Part shown: positions 52,512-64,000 of the stretch, piece by piece
Layout of the letters: every line of letters begins with the position of its first letter
How positions within the stretch are numbered: the first letter of the stretch is position 1
From: Gammaproteobacteria bacterium
Lineage (GTDB): Bacteria; Pseudomonadota; Gammaproteobacteria; SZUA-140
Assembly: GCA_020847075.1 (NCBI GenBank)
Contig: JADLCS010000014.1
Location: 1 to 64,000 of the forward strand
Length of the DNA stretch: 64,000 bases
Direction: 5' to 3'
The notes under the pieces: generated by a model
The model's input: the letters and a program-made list of their open reading frames with translations, nothing else
Told to the model about the DNA's origin: nothing
Databases searched by the model: none
Position numbers and translations under genes: made by a program

Positions 52512-53663
52512 ATGGCGGAGATCGCCGCGATGCGCGACGACGATGCGCACTTCAATTCCACGGCGGAGCTGGTCGAGGAACTGAAGCGCGGGCGGATGAT
52601 CGTCCTGATGGACGACGAGGAGCGCGAGAACGAGGGCGATCTGCTCATGGCGGCCGCCTGCGTGAGGCCGGAGGACGTCAACTTCATGGCCCGCTATGGC
52701 CGCGGCCTGATCTGCCTGACCCTCACGCGCGAGCGCTGCGAACAACTGCGCCTGCCGCTGATGGTGAGCGATACCAACGCCAAGCACCTGACCAATTTCA
52801 CCGTCTCGATCGAGGCGGCGCGCGGGGTGACGACCGGCATCTCGGCCGCCGACCGCGCCACCACCATCCGCGCCGCGGTGGCCGCCGAGGCGCGGCCGTC
52901 CGATCTCGTGCAGCCGGGCCATATCTTTCCCCTGATGGCGCAGCCCGGCGGCGTGCTCGCCCGCGCGGGACACACCGAGGCCGGCTGCGACCTGGCGCGC
53001 CTGGCGGGCTTCGAGCCGGCGGCGGTGATCGTCGAGATCCTCGACGAGGACGGCGGCATGGCGCGCCGCCCCCAGTTGATGCGCTTCGCGCGTGAGCATG
53101 GCCTGAAGATCGGCACCATCGCCGATCTCATCCACCATCGCATGCAGCATGAACAGACGGTGGAGCCGGTCGCCGAATGCTCGCTGCCGACGATCCACGG
53201 CGACTTCCGGCTCAAGGCCTATCACGACGCCGCCGATGACCAGTTGCATCTGGCGCTCATCCGCGGGGTGATCCACCCCGATGAACCGGTGCTGGTGCGT
53301 GTGCATATGGAGGATCGGCTGTGCGACATGCTCGGCACTACCTTCCATGAGACGAGCTGGAGTCTGCGCGAGGCGCTGGAGCAGGTGGCGCGGGAGCCGG
53401 CCGGCGGCGTCGTGGTGCTGCTGCGCGGCGGCGAGGACGCGCGCGGCCTGCTGCGGCGCATCATGGACCACCAGTTGCACGACAAGGGCATCGAACTGCC
53501 CAAGTCGCCGAAGAGTTCGGAGCTGCGCACCTTCGGCGTCGGCGCCCAGATCCTCGCCGATCTCGGCGTGCGCCGCATGCGTGTGATGGGCTCGCCCAAG
53601 CGCTTGCTGGGGCTGTCCGGGTTCGGGCTCGAGATCGTCGAGTACGTGCCGGGGAATGGCTGA
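52512..53663 (+). CDS. ribB: 3,4-dihydroxy-2-butanone 4-phosphate synthase with degenerate GTP cyclohydrolase II domain
   Basis: The N-terminal domain (about 15-215 of 383) is a complete RibB, which makes the four-carbon unit of riboflavin. It has the acidic motif [16 protein letters not shown] and [13 protein letters not shown]. The C-terminal half resembles GTP cyclohydrolase II. It lacks that enzyme's zinc cysteines: the usual HSECLTGD...RCDCG region reads [19 protein letters not shown]. Such RibBX-type proteins are known and lack RibA activity, so a separate ribA is expected elsewhere. The start at 52512 follows an AGGGGGCGGGA site. An in-frame ATG at 52443 overlaps ribE and is less likely. 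Confidence 0.92.
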   Translation: MAEIAAMRDDDAHFNSTAELVEELKRGRMIVLMDDEERENEGDLLMAAACVRPEDVNFMARYGRGLICLTLTRERCEQLRLPLMVSDTNAKHLTNFTVSIEAARGVTTGISAADRATTIRAAVAAEARPSDLVQPGHIFPLMAQPGGVLARAGHTEAGCDLARLAGFEPAAVIVEILDEDGGMARRPQLMRFAREHGLKIGTIADLIHHRMQHEQTVEPVAECSLPTIHGDFRLKAYHDAADDQLHLALIRGVIHPDEPVLVRVHMEDRLCDMLGTTFHETSWSLREALEQVAREPAGGVVVLLRGGEDARGLLRRIMDHQLHDKGIELPKSPKSSELRTFGVGAQILADLGVRRMRVMGSPKRLLGLSGFGLEIVEYVPGNG

Positions 53664-53716
53664 GCGCGGGGCGCATCGGTTACACTAGCGGCACATCCAG
53701 GTCGAACGGAAACGAG

Positions 53717-54193
53717 ATGACGGACATACGTACCATAGAAGGCGATTTCTCCGCGACGACGGCCCGCTATGCCATCGTCGCCTCGAGGTTCAACAGCTTC
53801 ATCGTCGATTCGCTCCTGGGCGGCGCCCTGGACGTCCTGCGCCGGCACGGCGTGGAGGACAAGGCGATCGAGATCGTGCGCGTGCCGGGGGCCTTCGAGC
53901 TGCCGCTGGTCGCCAAGCGGCTCGCCGCCACCCGGCGTTACGACGCGGTGATCGCGCTGGGCGCGGTGATCCGCGGCGGCACCGCACATTTCGATTACGT
54001 GGCGGGCGGCTGCGCGCGCGGGTTGGCCGAGGTGGCGTTGAGCTGCGATCTGCCGGTGGTCTTCGGCGTGCTGACCGTCGACACGATCGAGCAGGCCATC
54101 GAGCGCGCCGGCGCCAAGGCCGGCAACAAGGGCGCCGATGCGGCGCTCACCGCGCTCGAGATGGTCAGCCTGCTGCGCAAGCTGGATGCCTGA
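53717..54193 (+). CDS. ribH: 6,7-dimethyl-8-ribityllumazine synthase
   Basis: RibH joins the RibB product with the ribityl-pyrimidine to form lumazine. The 158-residue protein has the N-terminal [32 protein letters not shown] near 57, and the catalytic His in [10 protein letters not shown] near 91. Length is that of the capsid-forming or pentameric family. It is followed 34 bases later by nusB, a common pairing. Confidence 0.97.
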   Translation: MTDIRTIEGDFSATTARYAIVASRFNSFIVDSLLGGALDVLRRHGVEDKAIEIVRVPGAFELPLVAKRLAATRRYDAVIALGAVIRGGTAHFDYVAGGCARGLAEVALSCDLPVVFGVLTVDTIEQAIERAGAKAGNKGADAALTALEMVSLLRKLDA

Positions 54194-54227
54194 TTCCACC
54201 GCCCCGATTCCGTTGAAGGGAAACCGC

Positions 54228-54677
54228 ATGAACAGCGCGCGCAGCCGGGCCCGGCGCTGTATCGTCCAGGCCCTCTACCAGTGGCAGTTGACCGGACGCG
54301 ACGCCGGCGCCCTCGACGCCCAGTTCTTCATCGACGAGGGTGAAGGCGAGATCGAGCGCGCGTTCTTCGATGGCGTGCTGGCGGAGGCGCTCGCCCATGC
54401 CGACGTGCTCGACGGGCTGATCGCGCCGCTGCTCGACCGCCCGCTCCAGGAGGTGGATCCGGTGGAGCTGGCCATTCTGCGCCTCGGCGCCTGCGAGCTG
54501 CGCTACCATCCCGAGGTCCCGTTTCGCGTCGTGATCAACGAGGCGGTGGAGCTGGCGAAGCTGTTCGGTGCCCATCACGGACACAAATACGTCAACGGCA
54601 TCCTCGACCGGCTCGCGGCCCGCCTGCGCGCCGAGGAGGTGCCCGCCGCCGGCGGGGGCGGTTCCGCGCCGAAGTGA
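54228..54677 (+). CDS. nusB: Transcription antitermination factor NusB
   Basis: NusB joins NusE and boxA RNA in rRNA antitermination. The start at 54228 (MNSARSRARRCIVQALYQW) gives 149 residues and has a GAAGGG ribosome site. An earlier in-frame start lies within ribH. The all-helical family is recognised by ALYQWQLTG near the N terminus and by VPFRVVINEAVELAKLFG near 100-117. Its end lies 44 bases before the thiL start. Confidence 0.95.
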   Translation: MNSARSRARRCIVQALYQWQLTGRDAGALDAQFFIDEGEGEIERAFFDGVLAEALAHADVLDGLIAPLLDRPLQEVDPVELAILRLGACELRYHPEVPFRVVINEAVELAKLFGAHHGHKYVNGILDRLAARLRAEEVPAAGGGGSAPK

Positions 54678-54721
54678 TCCGGCGTGTCTCCCCGCTGCGC
54701 GGCCGCCGCGGAGGGGGGCCT

Positions 54722-55747
54722 GTGAGTTCTCCGGAGTTCGATCTGATCGCGCGCCATTTCGCGCCGCCCGGCGCCGCCGGCCGCGGCGACGTCGTGCTCG
54801 GCATCGGCGACGATGCCGCCCTGTTGCGCCCGCCGTCCGGGATGGAACTCGTGGCCACGCTCGACACCCTGGTCGCGGGCGTTCACTTCCCTCTCGATAC
54901 CGACGCCGAATCGATCGGCCACAAGGCGCTGGCGGTCAATCTGAGCGACCTGGCGGCGATGGGCGCGGAGCCGGCCTGGGCCCTGCTGGCGCTCACCCTG
55001 CCGGAGGCGGACGAGCGCTGGCTGGCGGATTTCGCGCATGGATTCTTTGCGCTGGCGCGCGGGTACGGCGTCGCGCTCGTCGGCGGCGACACCACGCGCG
55101 GACCGCTCAGCGTCAGTGTGCAGGTGCAGGGCTTCGTCCCGCCGGGGGCCGCGTTCCGGCGCGACGGCGCGCGGCCGGGCGATCTGATCTATGTCACCGG
55201 CACGCTGGGCGATGCCGGGCTCGCCTTGCGGTTGAGGGAGGCGTCGGCTATCGGTGCGCCCGGGGCGCGGGCGTTTCTGCGCCTACGCCTCGACCGTCCG
55301 CAGCCGCGCGTGCAAGAGGCCCTGCGCCTGCGTGGGTTGGCGCGCTCGGCGATCGATGTCTCCGACGGCCTGCTCGCGGATCTGGGGCATATCCTGCGGG
55401 CGAGCGGCGTCGGGGCGACGCTCGAGCTCGCGCGGTTGCCATTGTCCCCAGCGTTCCGTGCCTGCCTCGCGGCCGTGGAGGCCGGAGGGCATCCGGCCTT
55501 GCGATCGTTCAGGCCCGGTCTGGCCTGGGCGGATCTCGCGCTCGCCTCGGGCGACGATTACGAACTCTGTTTCACCGTGGACCCGGCGCACCGCCCCCGC
55601 CTGGAGGCCCTCGCCGCCGACGGGCTGCCGTGTACCTGCATCGGTACGGTCGATGCGGAGGCGGGTCTGCGTTGCCGGCTCGCCGACGGTACGCCCTATC
55701 TGCCGTCGCGGCGCGGCTACGATCACTTCGCCGGAGAGGGGTCATGA
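54722..55747 (+). CDS. thiL: Thiamine-monophosphate kinase
   Basis: ThiL phosphorylates thiamine monophosphate to thiamine diphosphate. The chosen GTG start at 54722 (SSPEFDLIARHF) has a GAGGGGGGCC ribosome site and the family's usual N terminus, giving 341 residues. A GTG at 54674 overlapping nusB is possible but lacks family sequence. Motifs: GIGDDAALL near 27-35, GHKALAVNLSDLAAMGAEP near 62-80, VGGDTTRGPL near 121, and DVSDGLLADLGHI near 215. Its stop overlaps the pgpA start (ATGA). Confidence 0.94.
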   Translation: MSSPEFDLIARHFAPPGAAGRGDVVLGIGDDAALLRPPSGMELVATLDTLVAGVHFPLDTDAESIGHKALAVNLSDLAAMGAEPAWALLALTLPEADERWLADFAHGFFALARGYGVALVGGDTTRGPLSVSVQVQGFVPPGAAFRRDGARPGDLIYVTGTLGDAGLALRLREASAIGAPGARAFLRLRLDRPQPRVQEALRLRGLARSAIDVSDGLLADLGHILRASGVGATLELARLPLSPAFRACLAAVEAGGHPALRSFRPGLAWADLALASGDDYELCFTVDPAHRPRLEALAADGLPCTCIGTVDAEAGLRCRLADGTPYLPSRRGYDHFAGEGS

Positions 55748-56226
55748 AACGGTCGGCGTTGCCCCCCGGTCTCCTGAGAGACCCGCGCCACTGGCCGGCG
55801 CTCGGCTTCGGTCTCGGCGCCGCGCCGTTCGCGCCCGGCACCTTCGGCACCTTGCTGGGGATCCCGGTCTATCTGCTGCTCGCGGGCGCATCGCTCCCGG
55901 TCTATCTGGCCGCGGTCGCCGCGCTGTTTCTGCTCGGGATCGCGGCCTGCCGCGTCACGGCGCGCGCGCTCGGCGTGCACGATCATCCGGCCATCGTGTT
56001 CGACGAGGTGGTCGGGTTCCTGATCACGATGACGCTGGCCCCGGCCAGCGCCGGATGGATCGTCGCGGGCTTCGCGCTGTTCCGCCTGTTCGACATCTGG
56101 AAACCCTGGCCGATCCGCTGGATCGACCGCCGCGTGCACGGCGGTCTCGGCATCATGCTGGACGACGCGCTGGCCGGCGTGTACGCGCTGCTGGTATTGC
56201 AGGCGGTCGCCTGGGCGGTGCGCTGA
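55744..56226 (+). CDS. pgpA: Phosphatidylglycerophosphatase A
   Basis: PgpA dephosphorylates phosphatidylglycerophosphate to phosphatidylglycerol in the inner membrane. The start at 55744 overlaps the thiL stop by four bases and gives 160 residues. The frame is open upstream through thiL, but only this start gives the family N terminus (LGFGLGAAPFAPGTFGTLLG). Three or more hydrophobic segments are present. Asp-rich motifs DHPAIVFDEVVGF near 80-92 and IMLDDALAGVYA near 137 are characteristic. It ends the rib-nus-thi run. Confidence 0.94.
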   Translation: MKRSALPPGLLRDPRHWPALGFGLGAAPFAPGTFGTLLGIPVYLLLAGASLPVYLAAVAALFLLGIAACRVTARALGVHDHPAIVFDEVVGFLITMTLAPASAGWIVAGFALFRLFDIWKPWPIRWIDRRVHGGLGIMLDDALAGVYALLVLQAVAWAVR

Positions 56227-56274
56227 CAGGAGGCCGAGGAAAGGGGCAGCCTCGCAGGTTGGGCGCCCGGAAAT

Positions 56275-56298
56275 GGGGACGGACTTCAGTCCGTCCCC
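56275..56298. repeat. GGGGACGGA palindrome, same family as 25304
   Basis: An 11-bp perfect stem (56275-56285 with 56288-56298) with a two-base centre. Compared with 25304-25327, A-T pairs are replaced by G-C pairs on both sides. Just upstream, GCAGGTTGGGCGCCCGG (from 56254) looks like a decayed GTAG REP head. It lies between pgpA and the convergent amidotransferase gene and may terminate both. Confidence 0.8.
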
Positions 56299-56301
56299 TA
56301 G

Positions 56302-57000
56302 TCAGGCCGGGTTCAGCCAGTAGTCGTACAGGGTGTCCGCTACGCGGTGCAGCGCGGTGATCCGCTGTTCGAGACGCGCCGTCATTTCCTCTTCGCTCTG
56401 CACGGCGGTCCGGCCGGCATTCTGGGCGAGTTCGTCGCGGTACTCCGCGCACCATTCCCGCACCATCGCGCCCGTCACCTCGACGTGGAACTGCAGGGCG
56501 AGGGCGCGGTCCTTCAGGAAGGCCTGATGGCGGCAATGCGCGCTGCTCATGAGCAGCGTGGCGCCGGGCGGCAGCCCGAAGGTCTCGCCGTGCCAGTGGA
56601 AGCCCTCGAAGCGTGCGGGCATCCGCCCGTGCAGGTTCCGCGCCGCGTCCGTGGAGACGATCTCGTGCCAGCCGATCTCCTTGACCGGGTTGGCGTCGAC
56701 CTCGGCGCCGAGCGCCTTCGCGATCAACTGCCCACCGAGGCAATGGCCGAGCACCGGGAGGCCGTCGGCGCAGGCGCGGCGGATCAGGGCGAGTTCCCGC
56801 GCGACCCACGGCAGCGGGTCGTACACGCTCATCGGGCCACCCATGAAGACGAGGGCGCCGGCGTCGTCGATGCGCTCGGGCACGGGTTCTCCCTCATCGA
56901 CGTGGATGACGCGGCAGGGGATCGCGCGCGCGGCGAGGAATTCGCCCAGATACCCGGGCCCCTCGCACCCGATGTGGCGGAACACCAGGACCGGCTTCAT
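56302..57000 (-). CDS. Class I glutamine amidotransferase (GMP synthase-like)
   Basis: The 232-residue protein is a stand-alone class I glutaminase fold of the YfeJ type. The catalytic triad is intact: Cys87 in LGHCLGGQ, His172 and Glu174 in QFHVEVTG. There is no synthetase domain, so its ammonia acceptor is unknown. Related proteins are annotated as GMP synthase-like or gamma-glutamyl-type hydrolases. It is the last gene of the minus-strand run and follows folE2 by 34 bases, so it is probably cotranscribed with it. Confidence 0.85.
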   Translation of the reverse strand: MKPVLVFRHIGCEGPGYLGEFLAARAIPCRVIHVDEGEPVPERIDDAGALVFMGGPMSVYDPLPWVARELALIRRACADGLPVLGHCLGGQLIAKALGAEVDANPVKEIGWHEIVSTDAARNLHGRMPARFEGFHWHGETFGLPPGATLLMSSAHCRHQAFLKDRALALQFHVEVTGAMVREWCAEYRDELAQNAGRTAVQSEEEMTARLEQRITALHRVADTLYDYWLNPA

Positions 57001-57034
57001 GCCGCGGTCTTCCGCCGCAGTGCCGGACCACGCG

Positions 57035-57841
57035 TCACGGGCAGGGGTGCATGCCCTTCGCGATCAGGGCGTAGGCGGAGTGGTTGTGGATGGACTCGAA
57101 GTTTTCCGACTCGAGGATATAGCCCTCGATGCGCTGGTCGGCGTTGAGGCGGGCGGCGACGTCGCGCACCATGTCCTCGACGAACTTCGGGTTGTCGTAG
57201 GCGCGTTCGGTGACGTATTTCTCGTCCGGCCGCTTGAGCAGGCCGTAGATCTCGCACGAGGCCTCCTGCTCGACGATGTCGATCAGGTCCTCGATCAAGA
57301 CGAAGCCCTTGGTGCGCGCCGTCACTGTCACATGGGAGCGCTGGTTGTGCGCGCCGTATTGCGAGATCTCCTTGGAGCACGGACACAGGCTGGTGACCGG
57401 CACCACGACCTTGACCGTCATCTGCGCCTTGTCGGCGGTCGCCTCGCCGATCAGCGTGACGTCGTAATCGAGCAGGCTCGGCACGCCGGAGACCGGCGCC
57501 GCCTTGTTGACGAAGTAGGGGAAGCGCATCTCCATATGCGCGGAGGCGGCGTTGAGCGTCTCGCGTATCTTCGCCAGGATCTCCTTGAACGAGGCGACGG
57601 TGATCTCGCGCTCGTGGGAATTGAGCAACTCGACGAAGCGCGACATGTGCGTGCCCTTGAAGTTGTGCGGCAGGTCGACGTACATGTTGAAGGCGGCGAC
57701 GGTATGCTGCTCTCCGCCGCTGCGGTCGCGCACGCGCACCGGATGGCGGATATGCTTGATGCCGACCTTGTCGATGGGGAGCTTGCGGGTATCCGGGCTG
57801 CCCTGGACGTCGGCGATGACTTCGGCATTGATCGGGTTCAT
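57035..57841 (-). CDS. folE2: GTP cyclohydrolase FolE2
   Basis: FolE2 (type IB) converts GTP to dihydroneopterin triphosphate, feeding folate and queuosine synthesis. The 268-residue protein has the family motif [20 protein letters not shown], with the conserved cysteines and histidine of the metal site. FolE2 works with metals other than zinc and is often used under zinc limitation, but no Zur box was recognised. Its ATG overlaps the queD stop by four bases, coupling it to queD, whose substrate it makes. Confidence 0.95.
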   Translation of the reverse strand: MNPINAEVIADVQGSPDTRKLPIDKVGIKHIRHPVRVRDRSGGEQHTVAAFNMYVDLPHNFKGTHMSRFVELLNSHEREITVASFKEILAKIRETLNAASAHMEMRFPYFVNKAAPVSGVPSLLDYDVTLIGEATADKAQMTVKVVVPVTSLCPCSKEISQYGAHNQRSHVTVTARTKGFVLIEDLIDIVEQEASCEIYGLLKRPDEKYVTERAYDNPKFVEDMVRDVAARLNADQRIEGYILESENFESIHNHSAYALIAKGMHPCP

Positions 57842-58227
57842 CGGTCGTTCACCTCGCTGTAGCGGACTCCGGCGCTATCGGTCTCCCACAGCATCACTGC
57901 GACGACGCGTACCGTGTCGGTGTTCAGGACCTCGGACAGTCCATGATAGAAAAAGGCCGCGATGTTCTCCGCCGTCGGGTTGATCCGATCGAACGGCGGC
58001 AGATCGTTCAGGTTGCGGTGATCCAGCGTGCCGGCGAGGTCCCGCGCTGCCTGCTTGATGACCTTGAAGTCCACGCCCATGCCCACGCCGTTGAGCGCGG
58101 TGGCCTCGACTTCGACGTCGACCTTCCAGTTGTGTCCGTGCAGCCGGCTGCAGTCGCCTGGATAGTCGCGCAGGCTGTGGGCCGCCGCGAAACCCGTGGA
58201 TACCTTGAGCAAATAGCGTGACCGCAT
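57838..58227 (-). CDS. queD: 6-carboxy-5,6,7,8-tetrahydropterin synthase
   Basis: QueD makes 6-carboxytetrahydropterin from dihydroneopterin triphosphate, an early queuosine step. The 129-residue protein has the zinc histidines His17, His30 and His32 ([17 protein letters not shown]) and the catalytic Cys26. TLDHRNLND near 67-75 and PTAENIA near 85 complete the fold. It starts 17 bases after the dxs stop and overlaps folE2, so the four genes xseB-ispA-dxs-queD-folE2 may share a message. Confidence 0.94.
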   Translation of the reverse strand: MRSRYLLKVSTGFAAAHSLRDYPGDCSRLHGHNWKVDVEVEATALNGVGMGVDFKVIKQAARDLAGTLDHRNLNDLPPFDRINPTAENIAAFFYHGLSEVLNTDTVRVVAVMLWETDSAGVRYSEVNDR

Positions 58228-58244
58228 GGCAATACTTGACTAAA

Positions 58245-60152
58245 TCAGTAGGAATTTACGCCAAGCGGCAGGATTTGGCAAGGATGACTTGCCAGCCAGG
58301 CGCTCACGGCGCGCTGGATACCCGGGGCATCCAGCCCGCATTCGGCGAGGAGTTCGGCCCGGCTGCCGTGTTCCCCGAACAGGTCCGGCAGGCCGAGGTT
58401 GATCACCGGCAGCGCGATGCCCCGGGCGGCGAGGAATTCGTTGACGGCGCCGCCGGCCCCCCCCTGCACGGCGTTTTCCTCCACCGTGACGAGCAGGTCG
58501 TGGGTGGCGGCCTGGTGCAGCACCGTGTTCTCGTCCAGGGGTTTGACGAAGCGCATGTTGACCACGCTGGCGTCGAGGGCCTCGCCGGCCTCCAGGGCGG
58601 GCTGGACCATGCTGCCGAAGGCGAGCAGGGAGACGCGGCGCCCCTTGCGCCGCACTTCGGCGCGCCCGATCGACAGGGCGGCCGCGGGCTTGCGCACGGC
58701 GCGCCCCGGGCCGGTGCCGCGCGGATAGCGCACCGCGCAGGGGCCGGGATGGTGGTAACCCGTCGTCAGCATCTGGTAGCACTCGTCCTCGTCGGCCGGT
58801 GCCATGACGACCATGTTCGGGATGCAGCGCAGGAAACTCAGGTCGAAGCTGCCGGCATGGGTCGGGCCGTCGGGGCCGACCACGCCCGCGCGATCGACGG
58901 CGAACAGCACCGGCAGATTCTGCAGCGCGACGTCGTGGATGAGCTGGTCGTAGGCGCGCTGCAGGAAGGTCGAATAGATGGCGACGACGGGCTTCAGGCC
59001 GCCACAGGCCAGTCCGCCGGCCAGCGTCACGCTGTGCTGTTCCGCGATGCCGACGTCGATGAACTGCGCCGGGAAACGGCGGGCGAACTCGTTCATGCCC
59101 GAACCGTCGGACATGGCGGGGGTGATGGCGACCAGCGTTTCATCGGCGGACGCCGTGTCGCACAGCCATTCGCCGAAGATCTGCGAATAGGTGGGGCCGC
59201 CGCCGTTCGCGCCGAGCATGCGGCCGCTCGCGGGATCGAAGGCGTTGACCCCGTGGAAGGCGCAGGGGTTCTCTTCCGCCGGAGAGAAGCCCTTGCCCTT
59301 GCGCGTCACCACGTGGAGGAACTGCGGTCCCTTCAGCGAATAGAGATTCTTCAGCGTCGCGACCAGGGTGTCGATGTCGTGTCCGTCGATGGGGCCGATG
59401 TAGTTGAAGCCGAGTTCCTCGAACAGCGTGCCCGGGACGACCATGCCCTTGACGTGCTCCTCGGCGCGGCGGGCCAGCTCCCAGACCGGCGGCGGCAGCG
59501 CGCTCAGGACCTTCTTACTGCCCTCGCGCACGGAGGAATAGAGGCGGCCGGAGAGCAGTTTGGCGAGGTAGTTCGAGATACCGCCGACGTTGCGCGAGAT
59601 CGACATCTCGTTGTCGTTGAGGATTACCAGCAGGTCGGCCTCGCTGTTGCCGGCGTGGTTGAGCGCCTCGAAGGCCATGCCCGCGGTCATGGCACCGTCG
59701 CCGATCACCGCCACCGTCTTGCGGTCCTCGCCGCGGCGCTGCGCCGCGATCGCCATGCCGAGCGCGGCGCTGATCGAGGTGCTGGAATGGCCCGCGCCGA
59801 AACAGTCATAGGGGCTCTCGCCGCGTTTCAGGAAACCGGACAGGCCGTCCTTCTTGCGCAGGGTCGCCATCGCCCGGCGGCGGCCGGTCAGGATCTTGTG
59901 CCCGTAGGACTGGTGGCCGACGTCCCAGACCAGCGAGTCGCGCGGCGTATTGAACACGTAATGCAGGGCGATGGTCAGCTCCACCGTGCCGAGACTGGAC
60001 GATAGGTGCCCGCCGGTGCGGGAGACGGACTGGATGATGAACGCGCGCAGCTCATCGCCGAGCTGGCGCAGCTGGTGCGGTCGCAGCTGACGCAGCTCGG
60101 AGGGATCGTCGATGCCTTCCAGCAGCGGGAAGCCAGGTCTCTTGTCCGTCAT
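58245..60152 (-). CDS. dxs: 1-deoxy-D-xylulose-5-phosphate synthase
   Basis: Dxs condenses pyruvate and glyceraldehyde 3-phosphate with thiamine diphosphate, the first step of the MEP isoprenoid pathway and a source for thiamine and pyridoxal. The 635-residue protein has the thiamine-diphosphate/Mg motif [18 protein letters not shown] near 151-168 and [11 protein letters not shown] near 121. The transketolase pyrimidine domain carries [18 protein letters not shown] near 425. An AAGG ribosome site precedes the start. ispA is 90 bases upstream. Confidence 0.97.
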   Translation of the reverse strand: MTDKRPGFPLLEGIDDPSELRQLRPHQLRQLGDELRAFIIQSVSRTGGHLSSSLGTVELTIALHYVFNTPRDSLVWDVGHQSYGHKILTGRRRAMATLRKKDGLSGFLKRGESPYDCFGAGHSSTSISAALGMAIAAQRRGEDRKTVAVIGDGAMTAGMAFEALNHAGNSEADLLVILNDNEMSISRNVGGISNYLAKLLSGRLYSSVREGSKKVLSALPPPVWELARRAEEHVKGMVVPGTLFEELGFNYIGPIDGHDIDTLVATLKNLYSLKGPQFLHVVTRKGKGFSPAEENPCAFHGVNAFDPASGRMLGANGGGPTYSQIFGEWLCDTASADETLVAITPAMSDGSGMNEFARRFPAQFIDVGIAEQHSVTLAGGLACGGLKPVVAIYSTFLQRAYDQLIHDVALQNLPVLFAVDRAGVVGPDGPTHAGSFDLSFLRCIPNMVVMAPADEDECYQMLTTGYHHPGPCAVRYPRGTGPGRAVRKPAAALSIGRAEVRRKGRRVSLLAFGSMVQPALEAGEALDASVVNMRFVKPLDENTVLHQAATHDLLVTVEENAVQGGAGGAVNEFLAARGIALPVINLGLPDLFGEHGSRAELLAECGLDAPGIQRAVSAWLASHPCQILPLGVNSY

Positions 60153-60242
60153 CCGTCTTTATGCCCTTGATCTACGTATGGAATAATGCGTGCTTTGGGC
60201 GGGTGATGCAAGGGTCGCCCGCCATCGTCCGCCCGCAGCCGT

Positions 60243-61115
60243 TCAACGGAGGCGTCGGATGATGTAGGCCGAGATCTCGCGCAGCAGGTCCACTTCCGCG
60301 CCCAGTCCCCGCAGATGGGCCACCGCCTCGCGGTGCAGTTCGTCCGCCAGGCGCTTCGCCGCCTCGACCCCGAGCAGGGTGGCGTAGGTCGGTTTGTTGT
60401 GGTCGCGGTCGCTGCCCGAGGTCTTGCCCAGCGTGGAGGTATCGCCCTCGGCGTCGAGCACATCGTCGCGGATCTGGAAGGTGAGGCCGATGCAGCGCGC
60501 GTAGTCGCCGAGCGCGGCAAGCGCCTCCGGGGGCAGTCCCTCGGCGGCGAGCGCCCCCAGGAGCACGCTGGCGCGGATCAGCGCCCCGGTCTTGCGTGCG
60601 TGCATGTCCTCCAGTTCGGCGAGGCCGAGCGAGTGGCCGACGGCGGCGAGGTCGATGGCCTGGCCGCCCGCCATGCCGAGCGAGCCGCCGGCGCGGGCGA
60701 GGGCGTCGATCATGCGCAGGCGTTGTGCCGGGGGGATGCCGGGCGCGGGATCGGCCGCCAGGATGTGGAAGGCCAGCGCCTGCAGGGCGTCGCCGGTCAG
60801 GATGGCGGGCGCCTCGCCGAAGGCGGCGTGGCAGCTCGGCTTGCCGCGTCTCAGCAGGTCGTTGTCCATCGCGGGCAGGTCGTCGTGCACCAGCGAGTAG
60901 GCATGGATCAGTTCCACCGCGCAGGCGGCGCCGTCCAGGTGCTCCGGCGCGACGCCGAAGGCGTGACCGGTGGCGTACACCAGCAGCGGCCGCACGTATT
61001 TGCCGCCGGCGAGCGTGGCGTAGCGCATCGCGCGATGGAGATCGCGCGGCTCCGTCTCCGCGGACGGCAACCAGCGGTCGAGGGCGGCCTCGACGCGGGC
61101 GCGGGACAGCTCCAT
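60243..61115 (-). CDS. ispA: Farnesyl diphosphate synthase (polyprenyl synthetase)
   Basis: IspA builds geranyl and farnesyl diphosphate. The start at 61115 (MELSRARVEAALDRWLP) gives 290 residues and avoids a 46-base overlap with xseB that the longer in-frame start at 61187 would cause. The first aspartate-rich motif is DDLPAMD (near 84-90) and the second DDVLD (near 220). LAGGKYVRPLLV lies near 34. It lies between xseB and dxs in the usual order. Confidence 0.94.
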   Translation of the reverse strand: MELSRARVEAALDRWLPSAETEPRDLHRAMRYATLAGGKYVRPLLVYATGHAFGVAPEHLDGAACAVELIHAYSLVHDDLPAMDNDLLRRGKPSCHAAFGEAPAILTGDALQALAFHILAADPAPGIPPAQRLRMIDALARAGGSLGMAGGQAIDLAAVGHSLGLAELEDMHARKTGALIRASVLLGALAAEGLPPEALAALGDYARCIGLTFQIRDDVLDAEGDTSTLGKTSGSDRDHNKPTYATLLGVEAAKRLADELHREAVAHLRGLGAEVDLLREISAYIIRRLR

Positions 61116-61140
61116 GAAGCCGTCGAGCGCGACGGCGGGC

Positions 61141-61398
61141 TCAGTCTTCGGCTTCGTCGGTGAAGGCACGGGTGTCGGTCTTCCCATTTTCCTCGATCAG
61201 GATCTGCACCTTCTGCTCGGCCGCCTTCAGGGACTGCTGGCAGGCCCGGGTGAGCGCGATCCCGCGTTCGAACTGGCGCAGCGATTCCTCCAGCGGCAGG
61301 TCGCCCTGTTCGAGCTGCGCCACGATGGCCTCGAGCTCCTGCAGGGATTGTTCGAAATCCGGCGTCTCGTCCTGTTTACGTTCGTTTTTTTTCGCCAC
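61141..61398 (-). CDS. xseB: Exodeoxyribonuclease VII small subunit
   Basis: XseB is the small subunit of the single-strand exonuclease VII. A GTG start at 61398 gives 85 residues ([19 protein letters not shown]...), the family's usual size. The open frame reaches an ATG at 61488, but that 30-residue extension is unlike XseB and lacks a clear ribosome site. The conserved [19 protein letters not shown] and [15 protein letters not shown] helices are present. The large subunit gene is not in the window. It heads the minus-strand ispA-dxs run. Confidence 0.9.
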   Translation of the reverse strand: MAKKNERKQDETPDFEQSLQELEAIVAQLEQGDLPLEESLRQFERGIALTRACQQSLKAAEQKVQILIEENGKTDTRAFTDEAED

Positions 61399-61607
61399 TC
61401 GGTATGCCTGCTCGGTCGCGCGATGAAGGTCGGGCCCCGCTCCATCCATTCTGATAGGGAGCCGTACGGTGCGGCGGGGATGGCGCATTATATATCATTT
61501 TCCTCCCCTCATCCGGCGGAACCGGGGCCCACGCCGGCTTGCCCCCGTCGCGGCGCTTCATGGTAGACTTCCGGCGTTTTTGCAGCCAGGACGGACGAAT
61601 ACGAGCA

Positions 61608-63497
<1,890 letters not shown>

Positions 63498-63501
63498 AAG
63501 A

Positions 63502-64000
<499 letters not shown>

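Noticed and set aside
61399-61488. N-terminal extension of XseB
   Set aside because: It would add 30 residues unlike the family. The GTG at 61398 gives the normal length.

Overview
The window is GC-rich chromosomal DNA of a gammaproteobacterium. The trpBA-accD-folC-dedD-cvpA-purF-metZ and leuCDB-asd-fimV gene orders, lpxH-ppi-cysS, queA-tgt-yajC-secDF, the glyA-nrdR-rib-nusB-thiL-pgpA cluster, xseB-ispA-dxs and the FimV polar protein all point to that class, most likely a Chromatiales/Ectothiorhodospiraceae-like lineage. The genus is not determinable from the sequence alone. Nearly all of it is core genome: no phage, integrase, transposase gene or CRISPR array was seen.

Layout. 1-9757: 3' end of trpB, trpA, accD, folC, a SPOR protein, cvpA, purF, a low-GC DUF1697 gene, then metZ behind a promoter/SAM-II riboswitch/terminator leader, and a glycerate kinase. 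9929-11558: a PstS-like periplasmic protein and an outer-membrane porin-like protein. 11559-16145: repeat-rich gap, then ppsA and pgm on the minus strand. 16367-23560: htpG, hemH, lpxH(-), a periplasmic cyclophilin(-), cysS, folD(-). 23768-31636: leuC, leuD, leuB, asd, fimV and a CbiQ-like membrane protein. 31646-41058: glycogen/alpha-glucan cluster glgB(-), glgC, a GH57 enzyme, malQ, glgP(-). 41279-41365: tRNA-Leu(CAA) on the minus strand. 41451-46931: queA, tgt, yajC, secD, secF. 47053-48426: a GGDEF diguanylate cyclase(-). 48832-56226: glyA, nrdR, ribD, ribE, a RibB fused to a degenerate GTP cyclohydrolase II domain, ribH, nusB, thiL, pgpA. 56302-61398: a minus-strand run xseB, ispA, dxs, queD, folE2 and a class I glutamine amidotransferase. 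61608-64000: parE and the start of parC.

Functional links. Tryptophan, leucine, aspartate-family and methionine synthesis dominate the left and middle. Queuosine synthesis is represented by queA, tgt and queD, with folE2 able to supply its dihydroneopterin triphosphate precursor. The carbohydrate block covers ADP-glucose formation, branching, phosphorolysis and disproportionation, plus PEP synthase and phosphoglucomutase elsewhere, but no glycogen synthase is present here.

The most unusual content is between genes. (1) A SAM-II riboswitch precedes metZ, with a matching promoter and terminator. (2) Five intergenic sites carry repeats whose arms are built from degenerate seven-base units, mostly arranged as inverted pairs and mostly touching stop codons (14380-14516, 22501-22711, 25231-25281, 42478-42580, 63502-63619). 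(3) Four inverted pairs of GTAG-headed REP-like hairpins occur, one nested between heptad arms. (4) A third palindrome family (GGGGAC...GTCCCC) shows compensatory base changes between copies.
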